Assembly (NCBI RefSeq): GCF_039537705.1
Contig: NZ_BAABBA010000003.1
Span: forward strand, 124,001-188,000
Direction: 5' to 3'
DNA length: 64,000 nt
From: Georgenia daeguensis
GTDB taxonomy: Bacteria > Actinomycetota > Actinomycetes > Actinomycetales > Actinomycetaceae
The stretch's first letter is position 1, and each line of letters starts with the position of its first letter. Position numbers and translations under genes: made by a program. Shown here piece after piece: positions 43,466 through 51,285 of this stretch. The notes below the pieces were generated by a model, which saw only the letters and a program-made list of their open reading frames with translations, did no database searches and was not told where the DNA came from.

Positions 43466-44449
43466 GTGAAGTTTGACCTGACGAACCGCCGGCGCGGAGC
43501 CCGGAGCCGGATCGCGGCGCTCGTGGCGCTGCTGCTGACGTCGGTGCTCCTCGTCGCGTGCACCGAGGACCCGGTCAAGAACGAGGAGGAGGTCGCCGGG
43601 GTGACCGTCTCCGGCGCCTTCGGGTCCGTGCCGGTGGTGACCTTCGACCCGCCGCTGCCGCTGGAGGACGCGACGGTCGAGACCCTGATCGAGGGGGACG
43701 GGCGCGAGCTCGTCGAGGGCGCACCCATCCTGCTGAGCCTGACCGCCTACGACGGCGACGACGGCGGCCTGGTGGAGGGCCGCGACGTCGGCATCGCCCG
43801 GACCCTGATGCTCACCCCCGAGGACGTCGGCGAGGATCTCTTCCCGGTGCTCTCCGGCGCCCGGGAGGGCAGCCGGCTCCTCGTGCAGCAGCCGATCGAG
43901 GAGGACGGCGAGGAGCGCATGCTCGTCCTCGTCCTCGACGCGCTGTACACGCAGGCCCGCGGGGAGGCCGTCGCGCCGCGCGACGGGCTGCCCGCGGTCA
44001 CCCTCGGCGACGACGGCGCCCCCTCGATCGCCGTGCCGGACGCCGAGCCGCCGGCCGCGCTCGTCGTGGCCCCGCTGATCCGGGGCGAGGGCCAGCAGGT
44101 CCGGCCGGGGCAGGACGTGACGGTGCAGTACACCGGGGTCGAGTGGGAGTCCGGCGAGCCGTACGACTCCACCTGGGAGGGCGGCAAGGTGCCGCAGACC
44201 GTCCGGCTGGACGAGACCATCGACGGGCTGCGCGACGGCCTGGTCGACCAGCCCGTCGGGTCCCAGGTGCTGCTCGTGATCCCGCCCGGGCAGGCGCACG
44301 GCACGGACACGCTCGTGCTCGTCGTCGACATCCTCGCCGCCTCCGGCGGGGACGAGGGGTCCGTGGTCGGCGGGGCCGAGGGAACCGCGCCGGCGACGGA
44401 GGGGCCCGTGACGGAGGGGCCGACGGCGGAGGGGACCCCCGCCGGCTGA
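43466..44449 (+). CDS. FKBP-type peptidyl-prolyl isomerase lipoprotein
   Basis: 327 residues. Signal peptide with the lipobox LLVAC; Cys32 would be lipidated, placing the protein on the outer face of the membrane. Residues 205-305 form an FKBP domain (VRPGQDVTVQYTGVEWESGEPYDSTW, VLLVIPPGQAHG); residues 60-165 look like a degenerate second copy. A Glu/Thr/Pro-rich tail follows. TAGGCT lies 6 nt before GTG 43466. FKBP genes often follow pafA in actinobacteria; the link to pupylation is unclear. Confidence 0.87.
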   Translation: MKFDLTNRRRGARSRIAALVALLLTSVLLVACTEDPVKNEEEVAGVTVSGAFGSVPVVTFDPPLPLEDATVETLIEGDGRELVEGAPILLSLTAYDGDDGGLVEGRDVGIARTLMLTPEDVGEDLFPVLSGAREGSRLLVQQPIEEDGEERMLVLVLDALYTQARGEAVAPRDGLPAVTLGDDGAPSIAVPDAEPPAALVVAPLIRGEGQQVRPGQDVTVQYTGVEWESGEPYDSTWEGGKVPQTVRLDETIDGLRDGLVDQPVGSQVLLVIPPGQAHGTDTLVLVVDILAASGGDEGSVVGGAEGTAPATEGPVTEGPTAEGTPAG

Positions 44450-44587
44450 CCTCGCCGGGGGACGCCGGGCGGCTGGCCCCGGGGGACGCCCGGGCGGCTG
44501 GCCCCGGGCTTCTGGCCCTGGACGTCTGGCCCCGCCCGTTGAGCCCGCCGGGCGCGCGCCGCTCAGCGGATGCGCCGCAGGAGGCAC

Positions 44588-45265
44588 TCAGCCGGTGCGG
44601 AGGACCAGGTCCGCGGTCGAGCGCGCGTCGCGCGCGACGAGGAGAGCCTGCTCCTGGGCGGCCCACTCGTCCCACAGGTTCCCCCACGTGCCGGCGTCGC
44701 GCGCCATGGCCCGGGCCCTGCGCACGTCCTCCGGCGCCTCGAGCCACACCAGCACGTCGACGAACGGCGCGCAGATCGCCGAGCCGGCGCCGCAGCCCTC
44801 GACGACCAGCACGCGCGGCAGCGGCGCACCCGGCGCGGGCACCGTGAGCACCCCGTCCACGCGCCCGGCGTGCCAGTCGTAGCGCCGCACCGAGCCCGCC
44901 TGGCCGCGCGAGAGCGGCTCCAGGACGCCGGCGGCCACGGCGCCGAGCCCCACGGCGAGGCCGTGCCAGCCGCGGTAGGCCTCCTCCAGCGCGAGCACGA
45001 CGACGGCCCCCGGCGCGCCCAGCCCGGGCTCGGCGGCGAGCCGGCCGGCCAGGTCGGCCGCCAGGTCGGACTTCCCCGACCCCGAGCGGCCGTCGATCGC
45101 GACCACGACGGGGCCGCGCCGCGCCCCGACGGCCGGACCACCCGCGCCGTGGGAGTCGGGTGCGGCGCCGCCGCGGCTCGCGCGCCTCGCGAGCGCCGCA
45201 CGCACCAGCGGGACGACGGTCTCGCCGTCGGGACGTGGCGTTCGTCGCGGTTCGTGGGCGGTCAT
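44588..45265 (-). CDS. P-loop NTPase, uridine kinase-like
   Basis: 225 residues. Walker A AIDGRSGSGKSDLA near residue 55, a central EEAYRGWHGL and a later LVVEGCGAGS and VLVWLEAPEDVRRARA resemble the uridine kinase/phosphoribulokinase group and small actinobacterial NTP-binding proteins. No substrate can be given. TAGCGT lies 8 nt before ATG 45265. It is divergent from hisF. About 138 bp of GC-only low-complexity sequence separate its stop from the FKBP gene. Confidence 0.72.
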   Translation of the reverse strand: MTAHEPRRTPRPDGETVVPLVRAALARRASRGGAAPDSHGAGGPAVGARRGPVVVAIDGRSGSGKSDLAADLAGRLAAEPGLGAPGAVVVLALEEAYRGWHGLAVGLGAVAAGVLEPLSRGQAGSVRRYDWHAGRVDGVLTVPAPGAPLPRVLVVEGCGAGSAICAPFVDVLVWLEAPEDVRRARAMARDAGTWGNLWDEWAAQEQALLVARDARSTADLVLRTG

Positions 45266-45340
45266 GACGGTCGACGCTACCGGCCGGATAGCCTCTACCG
45301 TGCGGCGCGTGAGGGTCAGGTGGCCGCGGAGGAGGAACTG

Positions 45341-46111
45341 ATGACTGTCGCGGTCCGCGTCATCCCCTGCCTGGACGTGGCGGACGGGCGCGTGGTCAAG
45401 GGCGTGAACTTTCAGGGGCTGCGCGACGCCGGCGACCCCGTCGAGCTCGCGCGGCGCTACGACGCCGAGGGCGCGGACGAGATCACCTTCCTCGACGTCT
45501 CCGCCTCCGCCGAGGCCCGGGCCACCACGATGGAGGTGGTCTCGCGCACCGCCGAGCAGGTCTTCGTGCCGCTGACCGTGGGCGGCGGCGTGCGCTCCGT
45601 GGAGGACGTCTCTCGCCTGCTCAAGGCCGGGGCTGACAAGGTGGGCGTCAACACCGCCGCGATCGCCCGCCCCGAGCTCATCAGCGAGATCGCGGAGCGG
45701 TTCGGCCGTCAGGTGCTCGTGCTCTCCGTGGACGCCCGCCGCTGCCAGGGCGACACCGTCACCCCCTCCGGCTACGAGGTCACCACGCACGGCGGCCGCA
45801 CCGGCACCGGCATCGACGCCGTGGAGTGGGCGGAGCGGGGCGCCGAGCTCGGCGCCGGCGAGATCCTCCTGAACTCGATGGACGCGGACGGCACCACCGG
45901 CGGCTTCGACCTGCAGATGCTCGACGACGTCCGCTCGCGCGTGAACGTCCCGCTGATCGCCTCCGGCGGCGCCGGCACCGCCGAGCACTTCACCCAGGCC
46001 GCCCGGCACGGGGCCGACGCGGTGCTGGCGGCGTCGGTCTTCCACTTCGGCACACTGACGGTCGGCCAGGTCAAGGACGAGATGCGCGCCGCGGGCCTCG
46101 AGATCCGCTGA
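45341..46111 (+). CDS. hisF: Imidazole glycerol phosphate synthase subunit HisF
   Basis: 256-residue TIM barrel. It carries VRVIPCLDVADGRVVKGVNF with the first catalytic Asp, VPLTVGGGVRS and SVDARR with the second catalytic Asp region. HisF forms imidazole glycerol phosphate and AICAR from PRFAR with ammonia from HisH. ATG 45341 follows GGAGGAGG. In many actinobacteria hisI and trpE follow closely; here about 12 kb separates them. Confidence 0.95.
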   Translation: MTVAVRVIPCLDVADGRVVKGVNFQGLRDAGDPVELARRYDAEGADEITFLDVSASAEARATTMEVVSRTAEQVFVPLTVGGGVRSVEDVSRLLKAGADKVGVNTAAIARPELISEIAERFGRQVLVLSVDARRCQGDTVTPSGYEVTTHGGRTGTGIDAVEWAERGAELGAGEILLNSMDADGTTGGFDLQMLDDVRSRVNVPLIASGGAGTAEHFTQAARHGADAVLAASVFHFGTLTVGQVKDEMRAAGLEIR

Positions 46112-46119
46112 AGATGAGG

Positions 46120-46197
46120 CCGTCCGCGTGAGGACCCCCATCTGCGCTGACGACGGACGGTTCGACGGCTGTCCTCGGCCCAGAAGGCGGTCCTCAC
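46120..46197. repeat. Overlapping inverted repeats downstream of hisF
   Basis: CCGTCCG (46120-46126) pairs with CGGACGG (46154-46160), and GTGAGGACC (46128-46136) pairs with GGTCCTCAC (46189-46197). The two pairs interleave, so they could form a pseudoknot-like structure or alternative hairpins. They begin 8 bp after the hisF stop and may end its transcript. Confidence 0.5.
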
Positions 46198-46301
46198 GTG
46201 GTCAAGGCCTGGCGCTGTGCCGAGGTGACCTTCGGCCCTCGCGGGTGCCGGGCGGGCCTGCGTAGCGTGGGGAGCAGGTGGACGACCCGAGGGAGGTCCA
46301 C

Positions 46302-46763
46302 ATGGCACACGAGGTGCGCGAGCGCCCCGCCGTCGGCGCGCGGCGGTTCGGCTACACGATCGCGGTGGTGGTCAACGCGGCGATGCTCTACGCGATCAAC
46401 GTCGCGCCCGGCTGGCAGGTGCTGCCGTTCCTGACGGCTGACACCGCCCTCGTCCTCGGCGCGGTGAACGCCTCGATCGCGGTGGGGCTCGTGGCCAACG
46501 CCCTCTACGTCGTCCACGACCCGCTCTGGTTCCGGGCGCTCGGCGATCTCGTCACCACTGTCGTCGGCCTCGTCGCCGTGGTGCGGCTGTGGCAGGTCTT
46601 CCCGTTCGACTTCGGCGACGCGACGTTCGACTGGGAGCTGGTCGCGCGCTGGGTCGTGGGGCTCGGGATCTTGGGCAGCGTCATCGGGATCGTGGCGGCG
46701 CTGGTCGCCCTGATTCGGGCGGTGGCACACTCGGCCGCCGGCGCCGCGCCGAGAATGTCCTAA
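46302..46763 (+). CDS. Hypothetical membrane protein
   Basis: 153 residues with four hydrophobic segments (about 15-38, 47-72, 78-98, 112-137). No family is recognised. ATG 46302 is preferred because GAGGGAGG lies 5 nt before it; GTG 46278 in the same frame would add 8 residues. The gene stands alone between hisF and the helicase gene on the other strand. Confidence 0.7.
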   Translation: MAHEVRERPAVGARRFGYTIAVVVNAAMLYAINVAPGWQVLPFLTADTALVLGAVNASIAVGLVANALYVVHDPLWFRALGDLVTTVVGLVAVVRLWQVFPFDFGDATFDWELVARWVVGLGILGSVIGIVAALVALIRAVAHSAAGAAPRMS

Positions 46764-46791
46764 GTGCCCGTCCGGACGCGCCGATGAGCCC

Positions 46792-49199
46792 TTAGGGCAT
46801 TCTCGACGTGGGCGTGGGCGTGGGCGTGGGCGTGCGCGTGGGCGTGGGCGTGGGCGCCGACGGGGGCGCGGCCGGCAGGTGCGCCAGCACCTCCGGCGGC
46901 TCGCCCGTGTGGACCACCGTCAGCGCGGACGTGGGCCGGGTCAGCGCCACGTACAGGTCGTTGAGCCCGCGCTCCGCCGCGAGGATCTCGGCCGGCTCGG
47001 CCGCGACCACCGCGTCGAACTCGAGGCCCTTGGCCTCGGCGGGGGAGAGGACGACGACGCCGGCGCGCAGGTCCACCGCCCCCGCCCGGGTGCCCAGCGT
47101 CGCCGCGAGCTCGGCGACGCGGCCGGTGGCGGCGACCACCCCGGTCCGGTCCCCTCGACCGAGCGCCTCCTCGACGACGGCCGCGACGGCGTCGTCCAGC
47201 CCGCCGGCCGGGGCGATCACCCGGACGGGGACGGCGCCCGTGGACCGCGCGCACAGCGGGGGCCGGGCGGCGGGGTCCAGAGCGCGGAGCACCGGGACCG
47301 CCGCGTCCATGATCTCGCGCGGGGTGCGGTAGCTGACGGTAAGCTCCGCCCGCCGGACCCGCGCGGAGGTGTGCGGGGCGAGCGCCGCCTCCCAGTGCTC
47401 CACCGCGGTCGGGCCGGAGGCCTGGTGCACGTCGCCCACCACGGTCATCGACCCCGCCGGGCAGCGCCGGAACAGCGCGCGCCACGTCATCGCGGAGAGC
47501 TCCTGCGCCTCGTCGACGATCACGTGCCCGTACACCCACGTGCGGTCCTCGGCCGCCCGCTCGGCGAAGCTGCGCCGGTCCGTCTCGGCGTGGCGCCGGG
47601 CGAGCTCGTCGTCGCTGAGCAGCGCACCGGCGCTCACGGCGTCGCCGTCGCCCTCCTCGACGAGCAGGTCGTTCGCGCGGAGCACCTGGCGTGCGAAGCG
47701 GGCGTTCTCCCGCCGCCTGGCCGCCTCCCGCGCGCGGGCGGCCGAGTCGTCCACGCCGAGCAGCTCGGCCGCCTCGTCGAGCAGCGGGACGTCGGCGACG
47801 CACCACCCCCGGCCCATGTCGCGGCGCAGCAGCGCGCGCTCGTCGCGTGTGAGCAGCCCCGCCGAGGCGGAGGCCAGCAGCGCGGGATCGGTGTAGAGGT
47901 CCCGGAGCAGGGCCTCCGGGCTCAGCTCCGGCCAGAGCTCCTCCAGCACGGCCGCCACGCGCGGGTCCGCGAGCAGGTCGCGCTCCACGAGCGGCAGCTC
48001 GTGCGCGGCGGCGAGCCCGTCGATCTCGCTGCCCGCGGCGTTCACGCGGCCGGGGACGGCGTCCGGGTTCCGCGCCAGCGACGCGTCGACGGCGGCGAGC
48101 TCGTCCTCAAGCCCCTCCTCGACGTCCTGCAGCAGCCGGTACCCCGCCCCGATCACCTCCAGCGCCAGCGCGGTGACCACCTCGGCGCGGAAGTGGCGCC
48201 GGGCCTCGTTGTGCGAACGCCCGGAACGGCGGGCCCGGTCGGCCGCCGCCTCGAGGAGGTGAGTGGGCAGGTGGTGCTCATCGCCCTCGAAGGTCACGAC
48301 GACGTCCTGGCCGGACCCCTGCCGGGCGCGGACCGCCCGGGCGAGGACCTCCGCCATCACGACGTCGCCCTTGAGTCGCTCCACCGCCGGGTCCTCGCGC
48401 CGGGCGGCGACGACCCCGGGGACCAGCGCCTCGGGCGTGGTGAGCACCACCTGCGTCTCCCCGAGGGAGGGCAGGACCTGCTCGATGTAGTCCAGGAAGG
48501 TCGGCGTGGGGCCGACCACGAGCACGCCCCGCGCGGTGATCGAGGGCTGGGCGTAGAGCAGGTAGGCCGCGCGGTGCAGCGCCACGGCCGTCTTCCCGGT
48601 GCCGGGCCCGCCCTGGACGACCAGCACGCCGTCCGAGCCGGCGCGCACGATCTCGTCCTGCTCCACCTGCAGGGTGGTGACGATGTCCTTCATCCGGCCG
48701 GTGCGGTGCTCCGCGAGGGCGGCCATGAGCGCGCCCTCGCCCTGCAGCCGGACGCTGCCGCGCGCGGCGTCGAGGTCGAGCAGCTCGTCCTCGAGCGCCT
48801 CCACCCGGCGGCCGGCGGTGCGCAGGTGCCGGCGGCGGAGCACGCCGTGGCTGTCCGCGGGCGTGGCGACGTAGAACGGCCGCGCGCCGGGGGCGCGCCA
48901 GTCCAGCAGCAGCGGGGTGCGCTCGGGCGCGGGCGCGCGCAGACCGGTCCGGCCGACGTAGCGCACCTGCCCGTCGTCAGGTCCAGCCGGCCGAAGCACA
49001 GGCCGTTCTCCGCGTGGTCCAGGGCGACGGCGCGCTCGGTGAGCCGGTCCACGCGCGCCTCGCGGTCGACGAGGTCACGGGCGGAGGCGCCGCGCTCGCG
49101 CAGGGTGGTGGCCAGCTCGGCGGCGACCTCGGCGCGCAGCTCGTCCACCCGGGCGTACAGCCGGTCGAGGTTGTGCTGCTCACGCTCGAGCTCCGTCAT
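46792..49199 (-). pseudogene. HelD/UvrD-like superfamily 1 ATPase with an apparent frameshift near the N-terminus
   Basis: ATG 49199 begins the typical coiled-coil start of actinobacterial HelD-like ATPases (REQHNLDRLYARVDELRAEV) and runs to LCFGRLDL near 48980; the protein then continues as DDGQVRYVGRTGL in the next frame to the stop at 46792. Adding one G (CTG-GAC for CTGAC at about 48978) restores one 802-residue frame. Motifs downstream are intact: GGPGTGKTAVAL (Walker A), VIVDEAQELS (DExQ box), SYRTPREI and YVALTRPTSALTV. HelD proteins release stalled RNA polymerase. Either a sequencing error or a broken gene; if translated from ATG 48999, it would lack the N-terminal arm. The C-terminus is a Thr-Pro repeat. 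Confidence 0.8.
46808..46855. repeat. Hexanucleotide tandem repeat GTGGGC, 8 units
   Basis: Eight consecutive 6-bp units; the fifth is GTGCGC. On the minus strand they encode the (Thr-Pro)n tail of the HelD-like protein, with one Arg. The repeat ends 16 bp before the stop codon. Confidence 0.9.
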
Positions 49200-49232
49200 G
49201 TGCCCCCTTTCGTGGGGTTCGGTCCGACGAGG

Positions 49233-49285
49233 GCCACCGGAGGTGACGCGGCCACCGGAGGTGACGCGGCACCGGAGGCGGCGCG
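49233..49285. repeat. 18-bp tandem repeat upstream of the HelD-like gene
   Basis: Two perfect copies of GCCACCGGAGGTGACGCG (49233-49250, 49251-49268) and a third, 17-bp variant copy (49269-49285). They lie between two divergent genes, about 34 bp before the helicase start on the minus strand. Confidence 0.85.
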
Positions 49286-49328
49286 CCGTCGAGGCTACCC
49301 GTCCGCCGGCTGGCAGCATCTGGCGCTC

Positions 49329-51278
49329 GTGAGCATCACTTCGCCGCCGCTGACCCCCGCCCTCGGCGCGCGGGTGCTGCGGGCGGCCGCCGACCCGTGG
49401 CAGCGGACGCTCGGCCCGGTCCTCGTCGCCTTCGCCCTCATGGCCGCCGTCGGCATCGCCTTCGACACCGTCGCCTGCACGCCCGCCTCGCCGTGCGGAC
49501 CGGACCACGTGGGTGCGGCCGGCTTCGGGCTGCTGCTGGCCTCGGTGCCCGTGGTCCGGGTGTCCGGGCCGGTGGGCGTGGGCGCCGGCGTCGTAGCCGT
49601 GGCGGTGGGGCTCGCCACCAGCGGCCTCAACCCGACCGGGTCGGCCGCGGTGGTCGGCACCCTGGTGGTGTACCTCGCCGCCCTGGTCTGGGCCGCGCGG
49701 CGTCGCAGCCTGCTGCACCGGGCGCCGCGGGGCCTGCTCATCGAGGCGGGTGCTCCGACGCTCGCCCCCGCCTCGCTCGGCGTCCGGCCGGGCCGCGCCC
49801 GCTGGCCCCGCCGGCCGCTGGCCGCGGCCGCGGCGCTCGCCGTCGGCGCGGCCGCCCTCGTCTGGTACGGCGTGGAGCTCGGCCGGGACGCCGCCGCCGA
49901 GGAGGCGGCCGCACCCGTCGTCGTGGGCACGGTCGCCGCCCACGTGGACGAGTTCGTCATCGCCGTCTCGGTCCCCGGCCGTCCCGGCACCACCGAGATC
50001 GACACGCTGGAGGCGGCTCAGTACCCCGTCGGTTCGCGGCAGCCCGTGTGGGTGCTCCCGGAGGACGACATGCGCCTGCTCGCCGAGCCGTACGACGGGA
50101 CCGCGCTGGACGTGCCCGGTGCCGCCGCCGGCGCTCTCGCCGTCGCCCTGGTCGCCGCGGCCGCCAGGCAGCGCCGCGAGCGCGCGGCGTTCGACGCTCA
50201 GCCGCAGCCGGTGACCACGGCGCTCGCCCGTCGGTCCCTCGACGACGGCGCGCTCCTCTACCCGGCGGCGAGCGGCACAGGTGCGGTGCCCCTCCTGGAC
50301 CTGCCTCCATCCAGCCCTTTCCTCGCTGACGGGCCACCCGACGAGGACCGCCCCACCGCGCGCGACCATGCGGCGCAGGACGCGACGGAGGACGAGGAGC
50401 TCTGGCCGGACGAGGAGCTCCCGCCGCTCGAGCCCGTGACCGTCGTCGGGGTGCCCGCGCCGGGCCACTGGGTGGCGACCCGCTGGTCCGACGGCGCGGT
50501 GGACGGACCCGTGCGCGCCGTGCGCGACGAGTCCCAGCTGCCGGCCGGTGCGGACGACGAGGTGGACGAGCTGGTGCTGCGCGGGTTCTCCCCGAGCGAT
50601 CTCGCCCCGCGCGACCGGACGGGCGTGGTGATGCAGGGCGAGCACCGGGTGCCGGTCTGGGCCCAGCTCGTGCGGGTCGCCCTGGCTCTGCTCCTGACCG
50701 CCGTCGGAGACCCGTTGCTCGACCTGGTGCTCGGCTGGACCGGGCTCGGGGCCCGCGCCGTGGCCGCGCTCGCCGGCCTCGTCGCGCTGGAGCTCACCTG
50801 GCGGTTCGCCGCCCGTCCGCGCCTGAGCTGGGACGGCGCGGGGGTCCGGGTGGTCGGCCCGCTGGGCCCGCAGCTGCTCGTCCCGTGGGCGGCGCTGCAC
50901 GGGGCGGTCGCGGAGGGCCGCGAGCTTCATCTGGTGCTGGCACCCCGTCCCGAGCGGCTCGAGGCCGGCGGAGGCCCCGAGACGGGCGGCGACGAGGGCG
51001 GGGACCACGCGTCCGACGACGACGGCGAGCTCCTCGACGTGGTCGACGTCGACGCCGCCGACCCCCGCCACCGTGCGCTGCACGCCGGCTGGCGCACCGC
51101 GACCCAGCTTCGTGCCGTGCTGCTCTCCGCCCGCCGGTACGCCACCGGGGGAGCGGCGAGCACCGGGGGAGCGGCGAGCGCCGGGGGAGAGATCGCCGCC
51201 GAGCCGGCGCCGCGGCGTCCCTGGAGCGTGCTCGCGATCTGGGCCCTCGTCGTCGTCGCCTCGCACCTCTACGGCTGA
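49329..51278 (+). CDS. Large membrane protein, PH-like domain at the end
   Basis: 649 residues. Four to five hydrophobic segments occupy residues 30-130 and one lies near 170; a soluble part (200-430) contains an Asp/Glu-rich section; another membrane pair is near 445-490; residues 500-560 (LSWDGAGVRVVGPLGPQLLV) resemble bacterial PH-domain (bPH) sequences; a final hydrophobic helix ends the protein. I do not recognise a named family. GTG 49329 is the first start after the region upstream of the divergent helicase gene. Confidence 0.65.
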   Translation: MSITSPPLTPALGARVLRAAADPWQRTLGPVLVAFALMAAVGIAFDTVACTPASPCGPDHVGAAGFGLLLASVPVVRVSGPVGVGAGVVAVAVGLATSGLNPTGSAAVVGTLVVYLAALVWAARRRSLLHRAPRGLLIEAGAPTLAPASLGVRPGRARWPRRPLAAAAALAVGAAALVWYGVELGRDAAAEEAAAPVVVGTVAAHVDEFVIAVSVPGRPGTTEIDTLEAAQYPVGSRQPVWVLPEDDMRLLAEPYDGTALDVPGAAAGALAVALVAAAARQRRERAAFDAQPQPVTTALARRSLDDGALLYPAASGTGAVPLLDLPPSSPFLADGPPDEDRPTARDHAAQDATEDEELWPDEELPPLEPVTVVGVPAPGHWVATRWSDGAVDGPVRAVRDESQLPAGADDEVDELVLRGFSPSDLAPRDRTGVVMQGEHRVPVWAQLVRVALALLLTAVGDPLLDLVLGWTGLGARAVAALAGLVALELTWRFAARPRLSWDGAGVRVVGPLGPQLLVPWAALHGAVAEGRELHLVLAPRPERLEAGGGPETGGDEGGDHASDDDGELLDVVDVDAADPRHRALHAGWRTATQLRAVLLSARRYATGGAASTGGAASAGGEIAAEPAPRRPWSVLAIWALVVVASHLYG

Positions 51279-51285
51279 CGGGTGG

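Noticed and set aside
41288..44587. A 1099-codon open frame on the minus strand across pup, pafA and FKBP genes
   Set aside because: Antisense shadow of conserved genes without any recognisable domain.
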